In this document: positions 26,331 to 37,844 of the stretch, one piece after another
How the letters are laid out: each line of letters opens with the position of its first letter
Numbering within the stretch: the first letter of the stretch is position 1
Made by a program: the position numbers and the translations under genes
DNA from: Acholoe squamosa
Taxonomy: Eukaryota; Annelida; Polychaeta; Phyllodocida; Polynoidae
Assembly (NCBI GenBank): GCA_949317995.1
Contig: OX439044.1
Location: 30,638,733-30,702,732 of the forward strand
Reading direction: 5' to 3'
Length of the DNA stretch: 64,000 nucleotides
The notes under the pieces: model-generated
Told to the model about the DNA's origin: nothing
What the model saw: only the letters and a program-made list of their open reading frames with translations
The model's database searches: none

Positions 26331-28560
26331 GGTTTTTCACAGTTAGATCTGATCATTGCATGAAGGCCCATTTCAAGCCCATAAACACTAATAAACTTTC
26401 ACTGCTGTTATGATTTCAATTAAAAATATGCTGTGACTATGGAAACAATCCTCATAATCAGTGTGATATTAAATAGCCATGGTGCTGGCCCTTCTTTCCG
26501 AGTTCCTCTGAACTTTGGAGGGTTATTTGGCAAAGAAATGGACTAAATTAGGGGGGGGTTGACATCGTCAGAGAAAGAACTAACTGAAAAGAAATATCTA
26601 TTGTACACTCACTGTACTGAAATCCCAATGCCCAGTACCAGCTACCTGGAGTGCAAACCTTGTCTGAGGCCACAAAATCCACGCCCAACTGTTGACCCCC
26701 CCCCTCCCCAATAAATTCAATATGCAATTAATACCACCAAATGGCAATATTGATTCATCATTGAAATTGTTTCTATGCCCAATACGTGCCGTGTTACAGG
26801 AGGAGATGAGGGCCCTTTGTGAGATGGAAATCCGACCATGTCCTGGGAATTTTTCCATGACGGAGAAAAACCATATCTTGTAACTCATCCATGACGTCGG
26901 TGCGAGTTTCATCTGTCGTATTGTTACAGTCATTCTCTTGTTTCTTATTATTATCCCTACAGGTCTGGAGGGTGTTGCTCCTATAGTAAAAGGAAGGGCA
27001 GGCTAAAAATGCCCTCATTTCCAGTCCTTTCTTTTCATGTAGCTATAACTTGTCCCTTTTGTTGCTCACAAGTGGTCATTCAAGTACGGTGCTAAAAAAG
27101 GGGGATTTGAGTAGGTACCCAGTTGGGAGAAGTCAGTCAGTATAATAAACTATAGAGCGTGTGACATGAGTAGGTACCTGGTAGTGCAGCTCTCTCTATT
27201 TTAAACAAGGCAGATGACTTTTCAGACTTATGTGGTGAGTGCAAGTACTTAGGTGAAGCAGTGCATGACTTGTTTAGAAAAGAGGGCACATACTCACAGC
27301 TCTTTTTACAATAGGAGCAACACCCTCCTGAAGCGAATGCGCCTCAGCCCTGTGGCTTGTGTTTACCTCTGTGGCTGGGGAATCCTTAAGGTGGACCTCA
27401 CACTCATATCTTGCTCTTTTGAGACGCGTTACTGCTCGATGAATTATGCTGATCTATCCGTCGGGATCTATTTTAAGGGATTAAGGTCTGGACGGGTACT
27501 TACGATATACGTCCCAAGAAGTATATAGATGATATTGCAAATTTTCCATACTCACAGGACATGTTAAACACTTACTAGGTTCGACATGATGTATAATGCA
27601 CATGCAATTATTCAACTATGGAATGCACTTTATAGGTGCAGTGTACACTCTCAGCCCCAATTGTAAATGGGCTATAAAGACCACTGTAGTAGCTACAGAA
27701 CAACCCAAATCAGGTCATAGGATTTGTATTGACAGCAACTTACACTGTTTTCCAAAAATAGAAGCAATCTACTGCAAACCCCTTAGTGCAGTCTAACAGT
27801 GTGGATAGATTAGAAATTTGATGGCCAAAAAAGGAGGATATCAGGTATAAATTCTGTATAATGTGCGGCCAGGTTTTGTAAGCTTGTTTTCGTTTTAGAT
27901 AATGCGGATTCTTGTCAGAGTAAATCAGCAAGTGAAGCTATATCTCACTAGAAGATTTCAAGCACCATAGATATAGATCATAGGGGGCCTATATCCTGTG
28001 AGCAGCCAGTCAGAAAGGATCCTAAGTTTGCCCCTGCATAGGGCATCTTATCTCACTGACAGCTAAAGTGTTCTGTTTAGGTGCAAGACAAAGGAAGACT
28101 CTTTGATAAAGGCCTCTACTCACATTTTGGTCCCTAAATGCATTTATAAAGAAAAGGTTATTCAGCCATGCGTGGGCACATTTCTCGTGGACCACATAAT
28201 CGTCACTTCCTGCTTTCTGTAGGTATCAACTCTGTACACGGTTGACATCGTGGTTGATTTTCACAGGGCAATCTACTGTAGAGTCATTAGATTTGTACTA
28301 ACAGCAGGTACTAGTGTTTTCCAAAAATACACTGCATTGTGCTGTAAATTCGTGCAGTCTGAGAGTGTATGTACCTGTGAAGAGTGATAATTGATATTCC
28401 TCACATGTATAATGTTTTAGAGACACTGCTCAACAAATGAAGTAATGCCCCCATCAGGGCAATGTGTGAGGCGGGGTCTACATATTACAAAGGAAGTGCA
28501 ATTATCTATATGTGTACAGAAGTGCAAAATATGCTAGCCTTGTTTCAGCACGGCACATAT
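26331..28560. other. Intergenic, small inverted repeats only
   Basis: A segment of about 50 bp, ggagggtgttgctcctatag (26968 on), recurs inverted at about 27280-27330. A segment around 27630-27800 resembles 28260-28385 and carries inverted ends related to ctgagagtgtacactgcac. A further trace of that motif lies at 34556 in a calcitonin-gene intron. No gene is seen. Confidence 0.5.
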
Positions 28561-28565
28561 TTTAT

Positions 28566-29548
28566 GTGTACACTGAAAAAAGTCTTCCTGACAAAATGAC
28601 ATGTATACCCATGTCAACTTGATTTGACACAGAGAGCACACGTCATTGGGACATGTGCACATATGTCACCATGACAACTGTAGCTCACAGTAATCCTCAT
28701 ATGATTTGACATGCCTCAAAATACCATGTCATCTGTGAGTTGACTAGGGTCACGGCCATGTCGAAGGCACTTGACATGTGATGGTTTGACATACATAATT
28801 GTTCTAGGATATTCCACTAGATGGAGCAATCAACCATTTTGGTACCAGGACTAATCACTACCAAGAAGTACTACCAACACTTGAGACATTTGATGTATCT
28901 GTGTCATTTTGTTTTCATGAAGAATAGATCACTAAGGTCTGTAAATACTATCAATGAATGGTAGTGAATTCTATTTCATTGTTAAATCTGCATTTGTTAT
29001 TGAATATCAAAATAGACACCCACCATCCTGAATACTCCAACTGGAGTGGTTAGACACCTTATGTGTGGGTCAGTAAAAATACCAAAGGACTGTATTCTAA
29101 CCCACAATCTATAATCTCAGTATCTACAGTACAGGGAGACATATGGCATTGCCATGCACCTCCATGCCCTTGTCTTATAGACTGCATAGAGGTCCTCAGT
29201 CAAGTAGGAGTTCTGTAGATAGGAGGAAAAAGTGCCTTAGTGTTGCAGGCCTGTGGGACTATGATATCCCCTGCCTTCTATTATAGGCCTCCCTTGATTG
29301 AACCATTGGTACATAGTTATTGACTGCTCTTGACCCTTACATAATTGTCTCACAGTATGACCTAGCACTCAGGTGAATGGATCAGAAATATGTGACGTGT
29401 CTTCATTACGCATGTCAAATGGAATTGACGAACCAAATATGAGAGGGTCAACCTCATTTGACATGCCTTCATACATGTCATGTGGGAGACAAATTGTGAC
29501 CTGTGCAGTATGCGTCAAAGCGATCAGTGTTCTTCTCTCTGTGTACGT
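28566..29548. mobile_element. Non-autonomous element, copy 2 (right end missing)
   Basis: It starts with cactgaaaaaagtcttcctg and matches copy 1 from tgacatgtatacccatgtc to gtgttcttctctctgtg, with scattered substitutions and small indels. It then diverges at about 29545, so the right inverted end seen in copy 1 is absent. Same orientation as copy 1. Confidence 0.75.
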
Positions 29549-32500
29549 GTCAAACTGAACAGACCAAAGATCGTGAAAAGGAATTATCCATATTTGTTTT
29601 CCAAAATTCGTTTTACTCTGGAGAAGCAAATAGTTGTGGGCTATGGATGCAGTTCAATACAAGTGGAATATTCTTTTCTCATGCTGATTTATGGACATGA
29701 GAAGGTCAGTGTTCTACAGGCTAGTGTTGGTCTTTCTCGAAAAGATCGTGTGACACAGATAGATATGGGCTGTCTTAATCCATTAGGTTTTAAGAAGAAA
29801 ACGGATGTTTAACGTCAAAAGAAAAAGCTCCAGGCTAAAGTAAACACATCAAAGGCTAAGAATCTTGATGATAACACCCTCCTTTGGTGTTACATGCAAA
29901 GACCTGGCCCTTGACATATATCCCTCTACTGCTTCCACCCGGTATATATACATGGACAGATTGCAAGAGAGCTTCTCCAATACACAACATAATATGTACA
30001 AAAAGGAATGTACACATCCTGCTCTGTCAGTATACGCCATTGATCAAGATATTTCTGAATGAACAGTGGTTCCTTAGGATTTCATGCAGGATAATATCTG
30101 AGTATTAAAAGTGGGCCAGAATTATGATAAAAAAATTTCTTACGATATTAAAGTATAACAGTTCTGTCAAAAATAATATATCTATATATTGATTGAAACT
30201 AGATCTTAAATATACCGATTCAAATGTGCGTGGACTGAAAGACATGACATTGTTCTTATCCAAAATATTCTGATAAATATGATACGCTTTCTATGATACT
30301 ACTATTCCCGTCTAGATTATCACAAAACAGTTGTAAACACTTGTGAACTTGTACTTATTTATAGGGTATATATATGACATACACCTACTCCACCCCAAGG
30401 GTAACCCGATATACAACTCCTACAGAAAAGAGAGGAGAATTCAAGCCTTTGCACAGGTGACGCTTTGGTGTTTGAGCTTGGGCCTTAGGGCGTCAAGGAG
30501 CATCTTTAAAAGCAAAAGAAAATGACTAGCAACTCTATAGAGATACGGTGAATGCACCTGCTATATTATATTAGACACAGTAGAAGCACAAAATTATGGT
30601 CAATATTCTAGTACTAAAGTTAAGGAGCTAGCGGAGCGTCTCTAAGGAACTGCCCGCAATTTTTAAGTCTAAATCATAGGGTAAATATGGTAAGAGTGGT
30701 ACATTGCACTATAAAAAGGAAATGAGTTCATTGAAGTTTTAAATTTGAATTAAAGCGTGTTAAGGTCCATCCCAAAAGATATTTACCATCAAACAACCTC
30801 AAAGAGAGAGTTGAAGCGGTTGTTCTTCAAATAATGCGCTCAAATCAAAAGCCAGGGGTCCACCAGGGCGACACAGGCGCCTGGATTCCCTGAATTTCCC
30901 TTGTTCAAGGGGACACTCGCGCTACATTCAAACGATATTATCATGATTTTGACGCAAAAAAAAGTAAAAAGAAAAAAGTAAAATAATGGAAAAGCAGTGT
31001 TGCAGTGGTGCCAATGTCGGTGTCCCGCTATATTGAAACTCAGCCTTAGGCAAAACTGAGGGCTGTTAATAGTATAAGGAAAAGTGTTTCAATCCCCGTC
31101 ATTGGTTGTGATAAATATTACATGATAACTTTGGTTGATCATTTCCTTTATCCTTTATAAAACCAGCCTTGGTGGTGGTGTAAATATAATATGACATGAC
31201 GTATGGGCAACAAGTCCCTCCTACACATGTTTGCGGCCAAGTCATTACTGGCAGACAATCAGGAACATGGATATAAAAAGTGCATGAGGCCACGCCCCAA
31301 AGCCACTAAATTGGGTAGATAGACCCTTTGAGCCATTGTGGACATTATCATAGGAAGGACACAATAATTGACGTAGTTGCCAAACAAGCTATGACGTACT
31401 ACGTCATAAGGACTGATCTGATACCAGTTCATGACTGGTGATCAGCTTTCTATATGCGGCTTGTTATTTGTCTCATCTTTCTTGTGTGTTGATCGGTTCG
31501 AGAGTTTTATAATATTACCCCAGTACCTCGCATAATGAGCAGCCGCTTATATGTGACATTTATAGGATCAGCTCAAAGTTCATATTGGCATAGATCAGTA
31601 AACAAAATCACCCCCTAGATATTTCTACGTGAATGTCTCAACATGTTTTCTTTAAGCCTTATGAACAGTGCCCAGCAAATTGTCGTCATCTGTCGCCATG
31701 ATTGGTCATCAATGGTGACTCCTTTTTGAGTGATAACTCATTCCGTCATCTTTCGCCACTGTGTGTTAGACTCGCATGGCATAGCAATTGCTATTCCTGG
31801 TGATCTTGTGCTATAACGACATCGTGTTCCATCTAGCGACATGTGTGAGCCACTTCACACAGGTTGACGAGGACTCACAACAATTTGCTGGGTGTTCACG
31901 TGCCTGACATCTCGTCACTATAACGACTTCCTCTGGTTAACCTTATGCGGGCTTCATTAGAAAATACTCCTGAGGAGGCTGAGAAACAAATATTTACCAT
32001 ATACTTACGGGTATCTAGGAGAGGGTATCACTTGTGAACCCTTTACCTACCCTCAACTGTTGTGACTATGGTATTCAGTACGTTTGGGGAAAAAAAGAAA
32101 CGGCATAAGTCACCAAAATAACATAGCTCTTATAGTTATAAAACTGGCAGAAACCCCATCAACCCTAGTGATACTGTTCTACGCTATACGTGGTCAGTAG
32201 AATATTTTAACTTACTTCCTGAGTTCGTTTTTTATCACATGGCCCTGGTATTTGTTAGCTTCCTGTGGAGTATTTACCAAAAAGAAGATCCCCCTTAGGT
32301 TTAATCAAGGCTAACGAATATTCCTCAGGCACGTGAGCAACTGTTCACATGTGACTTTCTTTAGAGTGAAATGTCTTGAATAGACAATTCCGAACACCTA
32401 TACAATTTATTTCTGGCAACTTATACACCTGGGGTCATATGTAATTGGCTTAGCCACTGTGCCGCTCCTTGGTCGCCATGATACACCAATGCAGTGCTTG

Positions 32501-32959
32501 CCAATTCTGGGTTTGGCGCATCATGACAGCCCTTACAGAATGCATCAACCGTGTGGGGTCAGCACTGCAAGGACTATGCATTATTGCAATATGCGACCCG
32601 TAAAGGTTTTACTTAAGCTTCAACAGGTCAACTTGCGTCTCCTTTCTAACAAGCATTACGGACTCTACCCATAATTTCTAAAAGTATTTAATCCCAGTCA
32701 CTAGCATTTCTATAGAAGAACAGAGAGAACAAAATCCGAGCACTTGTTGTTCTGTTTTAACTTTTTCTTTTACTGTCACTATTAAATTTTGTTAATGTTT
32801 AGAGTCGCAGCTCCAAGTTAATGAGTGATGTTGATCATGGATAAATCCTTATCTTTATCCCAAATGTTGTCTGCCAGTCTTAAACACATATTGTGTTCAT
32901 CATTGTAGTGGAATTAGTTTATGGGGTAAAAAGACATTAAAAACAATGTTCGTGAATCA
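29549..32959. other. Intergenic, no gene recognised
   Basis: AT-rich. Open frames reach 110 codons only where they start inside the repeat copy (29480-29812, +) and show no motif. No microsatellite or inverted element of note. Confidence 0.55.
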
Positions 32960-32960
32960 G

Positions 32961-33154
32961 ACTGGGGAGTACGTGGCCGATTGTCATGAGTTAAGCCCAA
33001 GTTTTACCAAAAAGAAATGATTTTGTAGTTTGCCTTAGTTGTAACCTAATGCATTTGGCTGGGGAGTACGGGGCCGATTGTCATGAGTTAGGCCCAAGTT
33101 TTACCAAAAAGAAATGATTTTGTAGTTTGCCTTAGTTGTAACCTAATGCATTTG
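32961..33154. repeat. 97-bp tandem duplication upstream of the hormone gene
   Basis: Two adjacent copies begin ctggggagtacg(t/g)ggccg and end taatgcatttgg, differing at very few bases. The second copy ends about 315 bp before the predicted transcription start. It could duplicate regulatory sites, but no known factor motif is evident. Confidence 0.92.
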
Positions 33155-33299
33155 GCCGTTTAGAATGTATTACATCTATGTGTACAACATTATTTGTAAC
33201 ACTAGTTAGGGGTCTATGTTTCCCCCAATAAAATGGTTTCACTGAGTTGTGAAATAATAAGAGTAATGCACAAAATTGGCCAAACTTGTGAGAACTGAC

Positions 33300-33475
33300 C
33301 ACGTGTCCATGTGGGTGGTTAGATGAGTGGGTGGGTTAGTGATTGGTATGGATGCGACGATCCAATCAGAACGCGCGGTAGCATTTGCCAGCAAGACTGG
33401 GAGACGCCGCCGTGCGACGCGCCACCTGGGAGGGGAATGTGTATAAAAAGGCTGGGCAGTTGCCTGTGCATTCTT
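33300..33475 (+). promoter_or_regulatory. Core promoter: E-box, CCAAT box, TATA box, initiator
   Basis: A canonical TATA box, tataaaaa, lies at 33442-33449. A CCAAT box (ccaatcag) lies at 33362-33369, about 80 bp upstream of it, and a palindromic E-box cacgtg at 33300-33305. An initiator-like gcAttct places transcription start near 33470, 28 bp from the TATA start, which is the usual distance. The local rise in GC content and the downstream 5'UTR exon and signal-peptide exon support this as the hormone gene's promoter. Confidence 0.75.
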
Positions 33476-33545
33476 TACAGAACTCCCCGCCTCCAAACCG
33501 CGCACATAGACGACAGGAACACCAGTAACAAGTGATTAGTAACAT
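33470..33545 (+). other. CT: 5'UTR exon 1 of the calcitonin-type gene
   Basis: It runs from the predicted start downstream of the TATA box to a strong donor (gtaagt at 33546). No start codon used by the hormone frame lies in it. The 538-bp intron ends with ttgttgcag at 34083. The exact start site is inferred. Confidence 0.6.
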
Positions 33546-34083
33546 GTAAGTGATCAACACGCATCATTTCTTCTACACCAGCGGCCGTGACTATAAAACT
33601 GCACCACACAAAGCTACGAAAATATACTCAGAGACTTAACATATATCATTGGAAGTTGGCACTGGGAACAGGTGCCAAGATCGCTCTAGTCTCTTCATCG
33701 TGTATCCAGACCCATCACTTCAGTCAGCCGCCGCGTGGAACTACATTCACCTGCGACTATAAACGCACATATTCATCCGCGAAGCCAATTCATCCTTCTC
33801 TAAGATAACCAACGCCTGACTTGCAAAGCTCTTTTTCTATCTGAATACAACACATTTTTCTTTGGGCTTGCTTTTTCTTGGAACTATCTTGGGCCTTCCA
33901 AAGCAAAAGAAGCTTACTTACTTAAGCCCCGCGCCGGTACTACTTTCAAGCCAGCTTCCAAAGGGCCATACGGAGGGCCATATCAGTGCGCGGCAGAGAA
34001 GAAGGGGACTTTTGGGTTGTTATTATCGCTTGGGATAGCTGGGGTTTGGAAGAGAGTTCTGACTGGTGGTTGTGTTGTTGCAG

Positions 34084-34227
34084 GCGCGTGTTTGGCAGGA
34101 TGATGAGGTGTGGGGTGAGCTCCTTCCCCGTGCTGCTCGGCCTATGTCTGCTCTATGTGAGCAGCTCTATGGCACAGGGCTACGAGCGGAACTCTCAAGA
34201 GGAAGACAAGTACCAAAACGCCCTCAG
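34084..34227 (+). CDS. CT: Calcitonin-type precursor, signal-peptide exon
   Basis: Acceptor gttgttgcag ends at 34083 and donor gtaagc starts at 34228. Translation probably starts at ATG 34100 (or 34103). The N-terminus MMRCGVSSF is followed by a hydrophobic core, PVLLGLCLLYV, then small residues SSSMAQG, a typical secretory signal with cleavage near SMA/QG. After it comes a short hydrophilic stretch, YERNSQEEDKYQNAL, ending in AG of an Arg codon (phase 2). The exon sits directly downstream of the promoter and is the only secretory leader in the locus, so all hormone forms should share it. Confidence 0.85.
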
Positions 34228-34261
34228 GTAAGCCTCTATCTCATAGCTTATTGTATGAGGT

Positions 34262-34262
<1 letters not shown>

Positions 34263-34323
<61 letters not shown>

Positions 34324-34333
34324 TGTCTCTCTT
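34263..34333. repeat. (CT)n microsatellite in intron
   Basis: About 70 bp of CT repeats with two gtctct interruptions. It lies 35 bp downstream of the signal-exon donor. Confidence 0.96.
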
Positions 34334-35985
34334 CCACGCCCACTTACTCACTCCTACTACATGTACATGTTTGTACATGTATAGGATAAATGTAAAAGAC
34401 TCTCTCCCACATAGGAGACATAGGTATACATGCACTGTTAGACTGGGGCAAGGATTTTACAGTAGATTGCTTCTATTTTAGGAAAACAAATCCAATGCCC
34501 CGATGTGAATTGCCCTGTTCCCAGTACAGTAGTCTTTATAGCCCTTTTACAATCGGGGCTGAGAGTGTACTGTCCCCTTTCCACAGTTTAAGATGATGCA
34601 ATATGCCTCTTCCACAATCATAGGACATACAGCATATCCCTATACATAATATTCTAGAACATACATTTATCATTATTCTTTTTCTGTTTCAATGATTCGG
34701 ATCAATCACGATAAGTTTATGATTCCCTCTGGTACCTCTTGTAGATATTGCTTTAAAGGGGCAAAATAGGCACGATTGTCAAGAACACTTTATCCTGTTT
34801 AATTTTGAAGGCATACATACAGTCACCGTTATGTGTTTCCATGATTACAGAGTCAAGATTTAATGAAAACATTCTTTTTTTTTTCTGGTTGGGGGGTGGG
34901 TTGTGTAGCTTTGAACAGCACTAAGTGGTTAGAATTTCTGCATTATAAGTTTTGGTGAATTGTTCAAAAATGTCGGTCAGTGACATTTTCACCAAACCTT
35001 ATACATGTATCAGATCTCTATCCCAGAACTTTTAGATTTTTTTTTTAACAAAGAAACTTGATAGAGACGTTATATGTCATCATGATCATATCTATGTATA
35101 GATTTCTTCTAAATGGTGTGGACAAAAATGTTCTAGATAGTGAATCCTGCCCATTGTGCCTCATTTATGTGAACAGCCTCATTTGGCATATGGTGCTGGG
35201 ATGACGTCATGGCAGCCATTGTACATGTAATTTGTATGATATCTTGGTCATGGTGCAAAGAAAGCTAGTGTGATCCCACCTGTTAACAATAAAAGCTTTT
35301 CCAGCTATCAGGCAAGTTTGCTTCGGCTTCATATGGAAGAATAAAGCTCTCTGAAATGTTGTTATGCGGGATGCAGGGAGATATATCCTTAACCCATAAG
35401 CAATCTTCATCAGCTATTTTAGATATAAGAAACTTTGAGATAATTATGATGTTGACAACAGGAATGAATTGCTGCTAAACTTTAGCATATCTGAGTTTCT
35501 GTTGTCTAATGCCTGTCAGTGCACTTGAACACATGTATGTGCATACTTTGCATATGAATGCATTTGACGTTATGACTTATATTGGACAGAATCTAGTAAT
35601 GAAACCCCATGTCTACTATAACCAACGCAGAGAAAGAAAGCCCTAATTTGTGTAGCAGATAAATATTCCTGCTTCCATATTACAGTTAGTTAAGAGTGGT
35701 CAAAAGAACTGAGGTTTTCAAACATTTCATCAATCATAGTAGCTTTTTAGTTCTAAACTTACCTGACCTTTTAGTGAAATTCATTTGGATTTATCGCCGT
35801 CAACCAGCTATATACCTTGAAAACACCACCTTATTAAAATACTACTTTCCTTTATGAAAGGTCAGCCATTACTGAAAGTGCTGAATTAACCTTGGTAGTG
35901 GCCTGTGTTCCCGATGTGTTAAAGATGATGAGTATCTTACACATTAAGTGACCGTGTGTTGTGTGGTATGGGTGCGGTGCGTAGG

Positions 35986-36060
35986 TAGTGACCACACCCT
36001 GGAGGTGACCACATACTGAAGGTGGTGACCACATACTGGAGGTGGTGACCACATACTGAT
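35986..36060. repeat. Short minisatellite (ggtgaccacatactg)n
   Basis: Three to four units of about 20-21 bp (ggtggtgaccacatactgga) in tandem. Diverged copies of gtgaccac flank it on both sides. Confidence 0.85.
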
Positions 36061-37754
36061 GGCATTAAACCACATAACTGTGCCGTAGGTGGTCACACCA
36101 TACCCTGTGTTTTGTGACCACAGCTACAAATGTTTGTAACAAACTCACTCTTGAATACAAATGCATGTACAAGCAACTTTCTATAGAATTCATATTTTAA
36201 TCCCACGCTTATTTGGATACCCCCTGTATTGAGACCATTTTTTCTAAAGGAAAATATTTGTTAAACATTAAGGGAACTTCTAGATGCAAAGTAAAACTTC
36301 TGAAGAGTGTCTCACCTCTGGTCCAGGTATTCTGCATTCGAAATGAAAAATTCCCTATGCAAAGTTGGCACATAACTGATGCTTAATTTCAAGTTCTATG
36401 ATACCTTTGAAGCGTAATTTTGATCATGTGTACAAAGAATTGTTTGATCAGTGTGGCCCACAAAAGCTGAAATAAAAATTTACCATAAGACTTCTTAAGT
36501 TCCTGACATGAAATTAAATCATGTAGATATATTCCTTCCCTACCCAACTTCCTTGCCACATATCTGAATCTAGAACCACACAAAACAAAGATGTCCATCC
36601 CTGAACCACCTCAACACAGAATTTCACCTCAGGAGCACAAACATGTCCTTTGCCATGTCCTATTCTATCACCAACCGGTAGATTGGCCCCGAAGGAGGCT
36701 GTTTAAATAGCTAATAAATCCTCTTAGATACCACCTGTGCCTATTTGATACACCCTTTGTGGTAAGGCACTAGCAGAAGAGGTGCACCTCTTTGGTCACT
36801 GAACCCAATTAGTCAGTCCCTTGGGAATCTCACTAGAGACGGACCCGTGCTATTATACTGATTGAAAAAACTGATTTTCCATATCTATTTTCAAAGAGGA
36901 ATACACACATTTAAGCTGGGTCTTTCTATGTGAATTCTATGAGATGTGTAGGCGGTGAGTTCATCTTTGAAATGGGGAATAAGAGATAGACATAGTTCCC
37001 ATGACCATCCAAAGCATGACTCCTAAGTATTAGTTGATCACTGTTAGGGATCTCGCGGTCAGTATCAAGTTTGCGTAGGGGAGGATCGTAATAGAATCCT
37101 TCTGATCACATTACTGATATTGATACGTTTCACACGATCAGATTTAAGTAATTATACTCCAAACGGTACATGTAGGTAGCCCTGAACAAATGGAACCATG
37201 TTCTTCATTTACCTGCCATGTTTCATCTCAATTCACAGAAGTGAAAGAAGACTGACAGAAAGGCCTCTTTTCAATACTATTTAGAGCTAGTGTTGATTCA
37301 TACAAATCTTAGAATACGATGTGGCCCCTCGCCACAAAAATAGCTTTGGTGATCCAATGGTTATAAATTAAGCAAAAATACCTGATGTAGTCGGAAAAGG
37401 CCTTTTATAGGAGTCCAGACCAATAACAATTGGGTCCACCATTTTGATTTCCACTGAGTCTGCTAAACCCCTCTGGCAATGACACGCCAAGATAGGACCT
37501 CTGTCCCTGGGTAGCACCCACTTGAAGGGAGAGGCTTGTCCCCATTTACATTTTAGTATCCTATAAGAACAAGGTACACTTTGGGAAGCTTTCATATTAT
37601 TTGCACTGCTCCACATAAAGGGTATCTTTTTATTTAAATTCATAATGTTTACCAACTCCCATCCCCTCCCCGATAAGCCATGAGTTTTTTGCTCTAGAAT
37701 TAAACCTCTCTGCAGTGTTACACCTTACAATGTTTGTTTTTATTTTCTTCACAG

Positions 37755-37844
37755 ATTGCTGGAACAGTTAGTTGAAACAAGAAAAGGACTCTCAGCACTT
37801 CGTGGCGTTATTAAAGGGATAGACCAAGACCTTCTGGATACGCA
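37755..37844 (+). CDS. CT: Calcitonin-type precursor, propeptide exon A
   Basis: Exactly 90 nt, with acceptor ttcttcacag and donor gtgagt. Phase 2 at both ends: the incoming AG plus A gives Arg, then LLEQLVETRKGLSALRG, then VIKGIDQDLLDT, and the final CA needs one base from the next exon. Each peptide exon supplies A or G, giving Gln. The peptide is charged and probably helical, as expected for a spacer between signal and hormone. It aligns without gaps to exon B (48819-48908), sharing RKGL, a D-x-DL core and the terminal Gln. It has no dibasic site except RK in TRKGL. Confidence 0.82.

Larger units (their letters stand above)
34228..37754 (+). other. Intron between signal and propeptide A exons
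   Basis: It contains a (CT)n microsatellite at 34263-34333, a T-tract near 34875 and a minisatellite at 35986-36060. Nothing else is recognisable. It ends with tattttcttcacag. Confidence 0.75.

Noticed and set aside
29480-29812. 110-codon + frame as a gene
   Set aside because: Its 5' part is the end of the dispersed repeat copy and the rest shows no motif. Another + frame overlaps it, so it is probably chance.
34066-34481. Ser/Leu-repeat frames downstream of the signal exon
   Set aside because: They arise from the CT microsatellite in the intron; the real frame leaves at the donor at 34228.
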